From assembly GCA_000708835.1 (NCBI GenBank), contig DF237527.1, positions 4,049 to 57,003 of the forward strand: a stretch of 52,955 bases of DNA. Direction: 5' to 3'. Positions 20,979 to 33,254 of the stretch are shown here, in pieces. The stretch is from Klebsormidium nitens. Taxonomy: Eukaryota; Streptophyta; Klebsormidiophyceae; Klebsormidiales; Klebsormidiaceae. Position 1 is the stretch's first letter. Each line of letters opens with the position of its first letter. Both the position numbers and the translations under genes were made by a program. The notes below the pieces were generated by a model. It ran no database searches, was not told where the DNA came from, and saw nothing but the letters and a program-made list of their open reading frames with translations.

Positions 20979-22690
20979 CCTGGTTGAGCACGATTCCGTT
21001 AGTTGAGGCTTCTATCTAACTTAGCTGATGAGTGTCAATACCACTATGTTGAATACCCCAATTCAGTTGAGAGCTCCGCGTCTGGCGAAAGCTCGTTAGT
21101 TATTACCCACTGGAATTCAATAGCTGGCCGTTGCTTCCGTAAGAAAGTCAAATGACTTGAACGATCGTAAGTCGATGCTCGTCTCTCGGGTTTTCACGGC
21201 AGCTTGTAGAATGAACACTCTGTGCATCTGTGCCAGCATTGAACACCACACTGGGACAGCTAGCAGCAGCAATGCTAGCTCGACCCCGGGCCCAAGAGGA
21301 ACAGTACTTGAGATTGTCTTATGATAGTCCTGGCACTCCTACAAGCGCTTATCATGTGCCAAAATAGCTTGATACCATCTCGGCCCAGTCGATCGATCAG
21401 ACGGATCCGACGTACACCTTGAACTTAGCTGTCGCGTGGCAGTGGCAGCACATGACTTAATTTGAGTTCTTGCATGTACCGTACTGCTATTTGATTTCGG
21501 CAACTTCGACGCCGAAAAATTAATCATAAAACTTTCTATCCTTTCGGCAGACCTAGTATTACATGCTAAAACATACATTATCGACCATTATCGCTCCAAA
21601 ATATTTTCCAGCGGAATTCGGCATGGCACATAATTATTTATTTTCTGCCGAAATTACGTAGCAATACGGTAAGCTAAATCCTCAAAACCGGCCGGGCCCG
21701 CATGCTGATCATGACTCAGACTCAGTGGGCCTGGCTAGCCAATGCTGCATGTCGTGGCTGGCCAGCCCGGACACGGAGAGCTCACTTGGAACGTGACCGT
21801 CCGACCACTGTGGTCGATCGAAGTAGCGTCGATCCAGCGCGGCGTGAACGTGCACGGCATTATTGAATCACCGTCATATTCAATCATGCAATGGGTCATG
21901 TTGGCGGCCGCCGCCCCCGCGCATTCTGTGAATCATTGAAGTGACTCCGATGATGAATGCATGTCGGACTTGGTGAATGATAAGTTTCAATCATTCCGAC
22001 GTGGTCAGCCTGTATAGTCAATGTTGCTCGCAATCATGGTCAGCTGCACTGCCGCCCACGTATTGACCAATGAACTTAGTATACGTCACTAGCTGCATCG
22101 AAAATATATACTCAGTGTCGTTGGCCGGCCAGCTTGACGTACGAATGATGCCATGGCATCCGATCATGTGCGTTTGGGCGTGTACAAGCTTTGCAGGGGT
22201 TGATTCGGCGGCCTGAGTGACTAGCTCAAGTACACTGACAAACGTCAGACACGTCCAACGATCGAAGGGCCGGCGCCGCGGCCAGGCCGCCGTCCGACTT
22301 TGGCGACGTTTAGGCACGATCGCACTGGTGAGTCATTCAGTACGTGAAACTTGCACCATCATGTCAGATGATACCTCTGAATCCGGGGGGTTAGTGAGGT
22401 CTTCTTGCGAAGTTCTAAAACGCGGCGCGCACTCCTGCAATCCGACCGACAATCCGACCAATGATCATCAGTGATCTCATCTCAGATGTAACATCCATGG
22501 TCCATGCTGATCAGGCCCCGACCCAAGAGTAAATGCACGTTACTCATTTGTTTAGCTAAGCTCAAAGTAGAGAGGCCGGACGTTTTGTCCCTCTCATTCG
22601 CGAACCAATCTTCCAAGAAGCATATCAATCTTAACGCAAGTAGTTTGGCGACCAACTTGACGGCCCAGCCAGGGGTATCTATGCGTGCTA
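20979..22690. other. Convergent intergenic region
   Basis: Lies between the ends of the small membrane protein gene (plus) and MON1 (minus), so it should hold both 3' UTRs. Parts are AT-rich (21.5-21.7 kb). The rest contains GGCC- and GATC-rich stretches with short palindromes, and no coding signal. Confidence 0.5.
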
Positions 22691-25600
22691 TTACCACGCT
22701 AGTGGCACGGGCCCGGTCTGGAAGAGGTCGCCCTCAATTTGCCGGATGCTCGTGCACACTCGATTGCATACCGCAATCGCCGCATCCTGCGCAATGAAGG
22801 TAGAGTACAGCATCAGGCACACGGTCACAAATCTTCCGAGTTTGTAGGACATGCTTAGTATTGTTCGTAGTGTGACGAACGGCAGACCAATCTCCACAGT
22901 ATGGCATCAGAGGGATCCAGTTTCGGACTCTGATTGTAAGCTCAGACTTTCATCTGGAAGGAGGCACCTTAGAAGGAGACTCGCAGCTCGCAACTTCAAA
23001 TGACAGCCGTTGAAGGCTAACTGCACCTCCAGTGACAAAGAAACACCAAAAAGTCATTGGGCGACACATTGGCCCGCATACGCGGGCCTCGCTACTGCCC
23101 CACAAGGAAATTCTACTCCTTGCGCGTCAAAACAGATATGAAGGAGGCCATTTCAAAATGAAGGACAACATACGTCTTCGGCCTGTATGTGCATTTGCAA
23201 GACGGTCACTTCTTTCTGGCTGCGATCCTTCAGTGGCGGACTTTGTTGGGAGCGAAACGTTGCAGAATTGGTGGCAGCTGAACAGCCCAAGAATCAGTTG
23301 GCCAAACTTGAAAGCTCTCCCACATCTTACCTTGTCAGCCAACGGATCGAAGACGGCATAAAAGTCGAAGTCGCTGGTACTCCATGCCAGCATCACTGCA
23401 GACAACGAGGGAGGATAATATGTGAGAATGCATCTTCGGCCGTTCTACGTTTCAAAACCTTGCGCCCCAGACGGTTTTGTGTTGCCTTTTTATCGAGGTC
23501 CATTCGAATTTAGCAATGCCCCAGATTCGGAAAGGAAATTCGTAGCCTGAGGAAAAAAGATGACGCTGATCTGAATTTCCCTGCAGTTGTTACACCTTTA
23601 AAAAAGCGACCCGGGAAATAAGGCCGACCAAATGCCCACGAGAACAAAGTCCACTGTATGCATGCAGGGAAGTAGGTACAGCCACCGTCAGAACGAACAC
23701 GAACTTTTGAACAAGCCCACGAAAAAGGATTTTCGGCTGCACTCATAAGGCAAAGCGCACAATGCACCATTGAACGAAGACGCTATGTTCCAGGCAGGTT
23801 TTTAGAAGCTGCTAACCTGCTTCGCAGCCGGCTTACTAAGGGCCGAAATATCCGTCTTTAACCATGGATATATTTTCTGAAATAGTTCCAACAAGATTGA
23901 CTCAGGAGCATGCAGTTTTGAGGCGACTCACCGAACTCGCTGTCCCGCCGGTACTGCATCCGATGCGGCCCCGACTTTGCCCCGTCCCCTTGCATTGACG
24001 CAAGCAGCCGCTGATAGGTTTGAAAGACTCTGCAACCCAAAACCAGTGTTATAGTCCCTGAGGCGTAAGCTTTGCTTACACATCTCGTAGGGTACCACCG
24101 TTGTGCAGCTATTTCGACCTTCTCGGCTGATCAAGCGCGGTGGAAATGACCATCTCGGTTTGCTCGGGCTGAAACCGTGCTGAGTCAGCGCTACCACTCA
24201 CACTCTCCAGATAAAGATACATGCAGCGGTAATGCCTTTCTCTCTGAAGAACTCCGTCGGTCACCATGAAAAGGAAGAAGCAGTGAGCAGCATCGGCACA
24301 TTAACCCCGTCACAAAAGGCTGTCGTCATTGCACGAAACCTTGCCATTTCCAGACGGCCTTGGGAACATGCGGTTTTAGCGCTTTGATCAAACCACGCAA
24401 GATATATCACAGATATCCGAAATTCTTACTCGAAAGAGACGGAGTCCGCCAGAATTTGGATTCTCGTATTCCTTCTCCGCCCTGGTAACCAAGGAGAATT
24501 TTGAACCGCTCTGGTATTGAGCGAAGTAGAGTAACGGAAGACCATGCACATGTCGATTCATATTTTCCAAAACATAAAGAATGACGTCAGGAAGAAGGCA
24601 CCTCTCACCGTTTCTGTGCGGCTCTAGTTTCAAGCGGGGGAGAGTACTCGGACGCTAGGTACTGGTCGACCGCCGTGTGCCGGTACAGAAAGTGCCATAT
24701 CCCTGCCGGGCCACCCAAACCCGCGGATAAACCCTCGTCCCGCGAACGCCCTGGCCCCCAACGCCCGCTTGTGCTGCACACAGAAGATAACTTTCTCCAA
24801 AAGGCAGTGAAGAGCGGCGGTATAAAATGGTGCTAGTCTACCAAGGCCACGGCTCCTGATTTCGTTACAGCGAACTGGATCGAACAGGTCCACGGTTCTG
24901 CGAGTCGTAGCCTCGCGCACTGCACCCAACATTGTGAAAAGACCGCGTTGTGTGAACATCCCAGGATCGCAGAATCGACGAGGGATCTTTGCCCAGTTTC
25001 GATAACCCGAGTATGGAGTGTGGCCGCAAAGTGATGCAACCGGGCCGCCGCAAAAGTGTAGTGCAACCTCGAGACTCTACCTGTGAACAGCTCTACTGCA
25101 AACTGCATGGTGCATGGTGCTTTGTCAACCCTTGGCTCCAATGAACGCACTTCGGACATGGTGTTTCCGTAGATAGAGAAAGAATAATTGCATGTTACTG
25201 TCGCAAAATTGCTTCACTGCCGTAGTCGAAGATAACGGCAACAAAGTAGATTGAGCTTGAGCGACGTGGGTCTATCTCGAGGGGTTGATCGGAGTCCGGA
25301 GAGTATTGAAAGTTGAGCGCTGCAAGCCAATTTCTTAGACCAAAACTTAGAAATCACGCTATAAGGAGGTTAGCTTTCAAACACCTGGCATCGCCTGAGG
25401 CCGTCTGTTTCTGCCGCAGCGTGTGATTGGACGCTGTTATGGAAGAACGAGAAGACGGCAGACTCCCGATGCCCTCCCCGGTTTCTGTACCCGCCGCGAG
25501 CCGCCTCTGCGCAGCCGCGCTCGCGCTCGGAACCTCCTCCACTCGCAGGCCGCCACGTGTCACCGCGGCGGCCACCTCTCGGAATACGCCCGTGATGCGT

Positions 25601-28600
25601 AGTGACTGCTCAATGTGCGCCCTGGCAGAGGAGTGATGTCAAATGAAGCACGACCAAGATTTGCATAAGACAACGAGGGCCTTTGATGTACAAAATGAGA
25701 GCAGTAAAGTGTCAAAACCTTAGTCAGGTAGCGCCGAGGTCCAATGATAGTGGCGTCACACAGAACACGTTGCATGGCATGTTGCAAGGATATCTAACAA
25801 GAAACTTGACGATAGACTTTCTTGAGAGATGATCAATCGCAGACGAGTCCGAATGGACCAACGAATAGATTATGAGGCAGGGCCAACAAAAGCTTGACAA
25901 AGCTCAGTTCAAGCAATCCGTCTAAACATGATATCTGTGCACAAACATCGTCACCAGTACAGTCACGGGTAACCAAACGTCCTACTGCTCAAACACAGGT
26001 GCGTCAGACGTGTTGCTTCACGTGAAGGAAACCAAGCCTGCATTGTCTACCGCATATGACAGTGGAAGTCGGACTCAATCGCCAAGGTCAGCGGGCCGGC
26101 TTAACAATCAACCGGACAGCCATCTCCGATGTTCTACAAAGTCGTCCGACGGAGGGACAGAGAAGAGGTTTACAGACACCTGCGAAGAAAGCCCGTCAAC
26201 CCTGGACGAAAACGCATCGACACCCCACCTGCACTCCTTGAGGTGGAAGAAGCCGTCCTGCTGTGACGTCAGCAGGACGAGGCACACCTCCGGCTCCAGG
26301 TAGCCCACATACGCGTACAGGAACGCGGACGGGTTGTACCGGTACAAGCAGAGCGGTACGAAGCTCTCGGACGTCCGGAACGACTCCGAGGCGCCCACGA
26401 AGTTGCACAGCAGGAGCACGTCGTCCGGGTGGGGGGGGGTCCGCCGTGGGGCAACCAGGCTGATGATCTTGCCCGCTGGAGCGAGAAGAAGGCCGAACAC
26501 AAGCCCCGGGGAGGCGATCTCTTGCAGGGCGACGCCTGCGGCCTGACGCGCGGCGTAAGGGAGGGGGAGGCACGTGAAGGCACGAAGCAGGACAGCATAG
26601 TCCCTGCAGAACCCAGTTTAGAACCTCAGACTTTCAGAGTCTTACCTATAAGCTTTCCCAATGTTCAGAATTTGCGATTTCATATTCATGACTGCAGCCC
26701 GTTTTTATAAGACCCCAGCGCTCCTTGTCTGAACTCTCAACTCAGAAACACCCTGTTGTACGAAAGCACCCCTTGTTGAGTACGCTCTTTGCACAGTCTA
26801 CTTGTTCCGCACTCCACAGATAACGGGTGCCCCTGACACCTGGACACCCTAAAACGCGCTACTGTTCATAAACGTGAATTGCTGATCATGTGATTCTGCA
26901 TGTGCTCAATGCGAAACCAGCTGAATAACGTGCATCGGTGGTGCGAAGACCCTTGTTTGTAACCATCACTTCAATTCTGCTAAGTGTGCCATGGAAAGAG
27001 GCGCCCTCTCGTCAGCAGCTCGCTGTCGCAAACCCATAGCTGAGGCCCTTTCGAGGGGAGGGCTCGAGCTTCAAAATGACAACACGTGGTCACCCGAAAA
27101 CGTTGGAACAGGTTCGGCACAAACCTGCTGCGTTCCGGCAGCAGGGGTTTAGGTCGGACGTTCTGTCCGATAAATGGGCGCCCCCTACAACTTGCTTCAA
27201 GCTTTAACCACAGCCCAGTTCAAAAGCTTCTCGAAAATGGTCGCTCTCAGAAAACAATATTTTGGATGGCAGTCTCCTTCTACAAACTTCCCGCTTACGA
27301 GAACACTCCCTAGAACGACAGCCCAGCAGCCCGCACTGTAAAGAGCTAACATCGAAAGATCTGTAAAACTTCCGTAAATTCACACCTCACCAGCTGAAGA
27401 CGTAAACCAAGGACGCAAAGACCGGCAACAACTGCATGTCGAACCCTTGCTCCGGCCAGAACAACAATTCTCAAAACACGCTTCCACTTGTAACAATCAC
27501 TCGCGAAAAAACGCTTCTTTCAGCGCAAACCCACCAGCCCAACTTTCACACAGGCCACGTTAGGAAGGTAAGACGGAGATAGAAACGAACGAGCGAACGT
27601 AAATGTTGTCTCACCAGCTGAAAACGTGCATCAGAGATGCAAAGACCGGTTCCGTTCCGCCCAGCAGGGAATGCACGTCAAACTTTTGGTTCCGCCGGAA
27701 CGTGCGCTCGATTGAGTCGGTGAGGATCGAGATAAGTTGGCCGTACAGCAGGTCTAGTTTGCGGAGGAGGCTGGACTCAGGCTCGCCGGTTGCTGAGATT
27801 GCAACCAGGTAGATGGGACCCCGGGCCATGAAGACTATCTGTGAGTTGAGATGATTGGTTCTCAAAACGGGTTCCCAAGTAGAAGAAAAACACACCAGCC
27901 AGTTTAAGTTGCATCGGAAGTTATTTGCCAAGGATATCCGGGGGGGAGGATCACAATCAGATAGATGTGGCCCCGAACCTTAAAAGACTACCTGCGAGTT
28001 CACGTATCGATCAGGGAACCCGAGAGGACAGAAAGAAAAGGGAAGCATACACAAAAGGTTCTGACATTCGCTTCGGTGGACCCTGCACAGAAACTGACGA
28101 GACCTTAGGCGTCCGCAACCTTTCAGAAGACGAAACTGGTTGACGAAGGGCGGACAGAAGTAGATCTGCTGTGAATCAATGATTGTGTGATATAAACGAC
28201 AGAGTCTCGCTCAACCCCATGGCCGATTCTCGCGCGACAAAAACAGACATCGGGTTTCAACGTTCTCTGGTTGCTTGTCTCCATCGGCCCCATATTGGCC
28301 CGGAAAAGGGGTTGTCCCGATACTTGAGAAAGTAAACGAATGGTCTCTTTCTCTCTTTCAGTCTTTGAAATGGCGGAAAGCAGAGTCTCGAACGACTCGA
28401 CAAAACTGAACGACCTCCAACAAACTTCAATAAGCGCACATTCCGAGCCGGGGTTTCTTTTCCCGGAAATTCTGGAAGCTCGCAATCACGGCAGATTTGC
28501 GGAAGCCGTGCAAGCAGAAAGCATACCTTGTGGGCGCCAGCGCGTATGCTATGTATCGTGTCTTTGCTGTTCTCCACGTATGACATGATTGCTTGCAACG

Positions 28601-30556
28601 TCGCAGAGAACCCAGCCAGTTTGTGTTCGTCGCCGTACCTGCAAAAATACCCAAAGTCAAAACATCCAGGCGCGCTGACCTGTATGAGTTGACTTGAAAG
28701 AAGCAGGGGACCGATAAGCCCCTGGCGTGGCCGTTCTTGTGACCGATGCTGTCATTGCACAAACAAATTGCGCTGCATGCTTTGACAAGCTTTATAACAA
28801 TCTGCCACCCAAGTCTCTAACCTCAAAACAAGATGTGGTTAAGCTCCATCGCAGGACAACGCAGAAAGGCGTCTGAAAACGAAAAGCATGAAGAACGCGA
28901 CCACCTTAGTTTGAACTCCCATCTTCTTATCAGGACAACCTGAACAAACATTACACCTGTGGCGGGTCAAGGTTCTCTCCGGCTGGTTTAGGGCAAAAAC
29001 TTCCAAAAAGGGAAAGTTGGACCGCTTCCATAGCCAATGTACCACAACGTGGCTCATTGACACCAGAAACCTTCCTGCTGCACCATGAAAGATCCTGAGC
29101 ACAAGGTTCGGTTGATCGTTGATATGATGCAAAGCAAGAGACTTAATTAGAAAAGGTAAGATATGATTGGCTCAACATTGGCTTGAAGCGAGCCATCGAG
29201 CAAAGTTGATGATGTTTGCTGACCTTGAATAGATGGGCTTCCCTGCATTGCTCAGGATGAAGAAGTGCCGCTTGCGTTTCCTCCACGATTCTGACGAATC
29301 ATCCTGCATGAAGGGAAAGGAACCTTATGATAGATCTTGAGAGCGTGGATAAGGCAGCTGCACAGTATTCAACCTCTCCTGATGCTTTGAAAAGCCTATG
29401 AAGAGACGCTTTAATCAATGGCATTGTGCATTGTCTTCGGGTGATGCATCTGTGGGTTGAACTGCTGTCTACTCCTTGCTTTGCCAAATCATAACGAATG
29501 AAGCGCACTGCTTGCACAAACTTTGTCTACGACTCTATTGAGTATAACCAAGATTGGGTCCGTTTGGCTACCGGCCATAGCGCGCTCATGAAGCGTGCAC
29601 AACATAACCATCTCAATATCCAGATGCGCTCAGAATGCACGTGCAACAAACAAAATCCTCACCTCATCTGTGTGTTTCTTCCCTGGCGTCCAGCAGCCCC
29701 CCCGGGCCTCCGCTAGACTACTATCGCTTGTGCTCCGCTCGCTGAGCCCCTCCACTGCACTGCCGCTGCTGCCCAAGTATCCCTCTCCCACTCCGGGGGG
29801 GTCCTCTATCTGCACCCCGTCTGCATCCTGCCCCCCCCGTTGTGATTGCACATTGGCGTCCCCAAGCTCTTTATGAATCTCAGGCGAACTTGCTTTGGCA
29901 GCGACGGGGGGTGCTTGTAGAATGGCGGAAGACGGCGCGGCCGCCCTTTCGGCGGGACTGCCTGCCTGGCCGCTTTCTTCATCCGTCCTCTCCGGACGCT
30001 GCGTATCAAATCGTTGCGCCCCCCCTTCTCCTCGGTCGATGCTTCCCAACCCTAATCCCTCTCTTCTGCTCGCGCCGCTATCACTCCCCTGCGCACCTCC
30101 CCCCCGTTTCGGTTTCTCCAAGGACCCCCCCTTGGGCAGGCCCGCGAGCGCCTTCGACGAGCTCTGAAACCGCCCCGGCGGACCCCCCTGGAGCGAAACC
30201 ATCGGCCCTTCGAGCCCCCCCATCGGGACGTCCAACCGCACCCCCTGCCCTGCGCCGTTCCGTTTCTTCCGGTGCCTCTTCACACCCGCCGCAGGCCCCC
30301 CCTCAGGCTCGCCGACCGCATTCTTCCCCCTGTTTTGGAGCTCGCCCTGGCGCCTGCGCGGGCGTTGCTCCACCCCCCCGTTGCTTTCCGCGGTGGTTTT
30401 GAGCGCTTTGAGGGCCAGCATGACACCGGCCATCGCGGCGGAGGAGGCGGCCCCTGCCGCTGCCTGGGCGGCGGCCGCGGTCGGGTGGACGGTGTTAGGT
30501 CCTGAAGAACCACCATTCTCTCTCTTGCTCTCATTTGGCAGTGGGGGAGGCGCCAT
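22691..30556 (-). CDS. MON1: Vacuolar fusion protein MON1 (SAND family)
   Basis: MON1 pairs with CCZ1 as the guanine-nucleotide exchange factor that activates Rab7 on late endosomes and vacuoles. Ten exons join in phase to 781 residues: 30556-29663, 29303-29224, 28638-28527, 27838-27615, 26603-26229, 25621-25385, 24773-24609, 24029-23932, 23395-23331, 22786-22691. Family landmarks in order: RKRHFFILSNAGKPIYSR, YGDEHKLAGFSATLQAI, VFMARGPIYLVAIS, DLLYGQLISILT, LLGGTEPVFASL, FTCLPLPYAARQAAG, SFRTSESFVPLCLYRYNP, FFHLKECR, GGPAGIWHFLYR, YRRDSEF, DFYAVFDPLADK and a final AW-stop. The start at 30556 has A at -3 and G at +4; the frame is open 21 codons further upstream. The N-terminal 290 residues are Gly/Pro/Ser-rich and probably disordered, making the protein longer than the roughly 600 residues I recall for Arabidopsis MON1. 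Introns are 350-1000 nt. No break was seen. Confidence 0.93.
27385..27465 (-). repeat. Degenerate copy of the 3' end and donor of MON1 exon 4
   Basis: The intron sequence following exon 4 (27838-27615) contains a diverged copy of the exon's last 75 or so bases plus its splice donor. Shared blocks are CTCACCAGCTGAA(A/G)ACGT and GCAAAGACCGG, spaced almost as at 27609-27690. The copy is not open as a useful exon. Confidence 0.7.
27948..28005 (-). repeat. Degenerate copy of the 5' start and acceptor of MON1 exon 4
   Basis: The intron before exon 4 contains a diverged copy of the segment around its acceptor. Shared features with 27805-27850 are a CAGGTAGATG/CAGATAGATG start, CCCCG and AAGACTA, then CTGTGAGTT/CTGCGAGTT. 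Exon 4 is therefore flanked on both sides by relics of its own ends. Confidence 0.65.
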
Positions 30557-33254
30557 TATTTCAATGCTGGTGCAGCTGCAATCCAGAAGCATAGTCATAT
30601 GTGCAAATGCAAAGCTCAAGGATTGAGCTAGTGTTGTCCAGACAAACTTTCAGACAAGCAGGCAGCAAGTGCTTCTTGGAAAAGAATGCTGCACCTAGCT
30701 GCAATCAGACATCATGAATTTTCCTCTGCCTTGGGGATCCCTTCGCCTGTTGCAAGTCCAAAATGATGGGTTGTATTCAAAGACGCCCACTTACAAGGCA
30801 CTTCAGCACTGCTCTGATTGCGGCGACGCCTCCATGATGATCCCCGCACCCAGCGGCCGTCTAAGTGGACGAAGACATGCCACTCCATGACTTACAGCGC
30901 TTTACGTCAAACCTGCCATCGGGTTTCAAGTGCTCCGATCATGGTTCCCGATCTTGAACCGTTCGATCGAAGTCAAGGAAAGGCATCGGACGGCCCAAGA
31001 TCAGGAACCCGGCTCAGAAAGTCTGGAACCCGATGGCAAGTTTGACGCAAACAGCTGTACTTGCAGAATTCTGCTCGAAAGCTGCATGCGCGTGGAATCG
31101 TTTTCGGAGCCCTGGAAACGGATCTAAGCAAGAAATAAAAAGTTTCTGAGCTAAAAATCAGGCTAGGCAGCTGAGTGGGGAAATCAAGAGCTAACTTCCC
31201 CCGCAAGTTTCGGAGCTTCCGGTAAGTGTTGCGGCTACCGTCCGATGATGCCACGCGGACAGCAATCGACCGGAAGTTTGACCAGGCCAATTTGATCCGT
31301 ACCGACGGAGTGTACCGTCGGCTTAGATCGCGATCGGCCGGTAGGTACCCCGTAGTCTGCAAGTGTCGACTCGCCCGCCTGGCGGTACCTACCTCTTGCA
31401 GGCACACTGTTGACAGTGTCTATCACTGTATCAGGCTACCTAGGCTGCCACACGAGATTACATGCTCTAATACCTTCAAAGCATGCATTGACATTCCTAT
31501 GTCGCATGGGTTGCGCAAGAAGATACAAGACAAAATTCACAGAAAAGGTTTCTAATATTATCTCAAATGACAATGGTTGATTTTCGAGCTCTAGCTCTTA
31601 GCGCTCTATCCACTTCATGTATAGCTTGCCACCATCCGGCAAGTCCGACCAACCTCCTCTTGATCCTTTGAGAGATACACCGCTTCTCAATAAAATGCAA
31701 AAGGACTGAAAGGACATGAGGGCCCCCGAAGAAAGAAACTACAAATACATCAAGCCCAATGGTAGGTATTAAAGACTCGAGAAGCATATTGTGCAGTCAG
31801 CAGAAGTCGGCAGCAATTCAGACGATAAAGAACATACATCAACAATAAAGTTGAAAAGTTTGACGCTATTTTGCTTGTTCAATATCATACCCATCCATGG
31901 AAATATCATTGGGCGAGATGTATGAGCAAAGAACGAGTTTAGGCAGATGAAGCGCTACCCAGCTACAACTTTCTGCAGCTCCCGCTGCACTGTGCTGATG
32001 TGCTAACATTTTATCCGATAACTTTTGAACAACGCCACTCCTCATAGTGTACAATGGCTCAAAACATATGTACTGAACACCACAAAGCCGGATAAGGTCT
32101 CTGATTGGTCAGATCTGTTGATCTTCCTAGATTCTAGGAGGCGGTTTGAACAGAAATTCGAGCAATTTTCCAAAATCGAAACGAGTTGGACCTTTGCCGT
32201 TGAAAGGGTACCCCTTAATACTGTTTCCATACATGGTAATGGTAATTACCCTTGCGCACAGAGCCCCAATAGATTATGATCGGGCCACGGTCAGGCACCG
32301 TTAACGCTTCATCGAACGGCCGCGTTAAACATCGCGCGCCGTACGGTCGATTAAAAATTTGAGTATACGTCACCGGCGCACGTGTGGCTTTGGTAAGTTT
32401 GACCCCCGCAAAGTGCCGCACCTGACTAAAAACCTCGCTGACAAGGCTCTGTTCACAATCGATCACAGAACAGAAGCTCTTAGGGGTCTTAGCCGCAAGT
32501 TCGCGACATCTTCAAATATTCTGCCCAAGTACATCTAATGCATCGGCTACGAGGCCTTTGTCAAGTTTGGTGACGAAGTTTGGACGAAGTTCTTGATGAT
32601 TCTGAACCACTCCAGACGGCTCAGAACTTTTGCTTTGGAAACACACGTGCACATCGACGGCGCAAGATTGTAAAGCCTTGCACTTCTTTCAATGTTTCAT
32701 TGAAAGCGTCAGGCCCCGTGTCGGCGAGATCGCTTGAAACTTGAAATCCTTGACGGAAGGAAGACGGTCGAGGCTCTAGAGACTAGAGTCTAGCTGCTGA
32801 TCTGGTGCTGCATGTGCCTGCTGAGGCCGCTCTGCATCAGTGCATGTTGGACTCTGCACATTGGGCAATCTTTGAAGAGGCGCTTGCACGACAGTGTCGT
32901 GAGGGCTCTTGTAATTGGGTAGAACGGTTGAGGCACCATGCAGAAAGAGCCTTACAACTCCTCCTGATGTGTCTTTAATGTTGTGTGTCTCAAATAAGCA
33001 ATTGAAAGGGTGGAGGAAGGGGGCTTCCACAGCAAGTTTATGCAAAATGTGTAGGCTTGGGAGGTTTTCTCCAATTGGTGCTATCGAATCCTAGATCTTT
33101 GGCCTCTGTTCAAATCTTGGGTGCTTATCAGTGGGGAACCTGCATGAGGTCTTGGTTCCACCTGGGTACAGGGCAGGAGACGCAGACTTACATCATAGGT
33201 TTACGTAGTAAAGATTTGATTGGAAATCATTGGCAGAGAGATGTCAATGCAGCC
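30557..33254. promoter_or_regulatory. Divergent region between MON1 and RSH
   Basis: These 2.7 kb separate two start codons that face away from each other, so both promoters are expected here. No clear TATA element was assigned. The stretch holds a foldback element (30904-31048), a second 10-bp inverted repeat with arms GGTAGGTACC at about 31340 and its complement at about 31383, and short ORFs without protein-like features. Confidence 0.45.
30904..31048. repeat. Foldback element with 66-bp arms
   Basis: The left arm (30904-30969) and the reverse complement of the right arm (30983-31048) match at roughly three of four positions over 66 bases, with the shared start CGTCAAAC(C/T)TGCCATCGGG. 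Only 13 bases separate the arms, so the transcript or single strand would form one long hairpin. A MITE-like or foldback transposon relic is likely. Confidence 0.85.

Noticed and set aside
22018-22317. Minus-strand ORF of 99 codons between the membrane protein gene and MON1
   Set aside because: Lies in the expected 3' intergenic region, with no motif and no good splice sites.
24630-24959. Minus-strand ORF of 109 codons
   Set aside because: It overlaps MON1 exon 7 in a different frame; the true frame has the WHFLYR motif and matching phases.
29842-30402. Plus-strand Pro/Ser-rich ORF of 186 codons
   Set aside because: Antisense to the GC-rich first exon of MON1; long antisense frames are expected from this composition.
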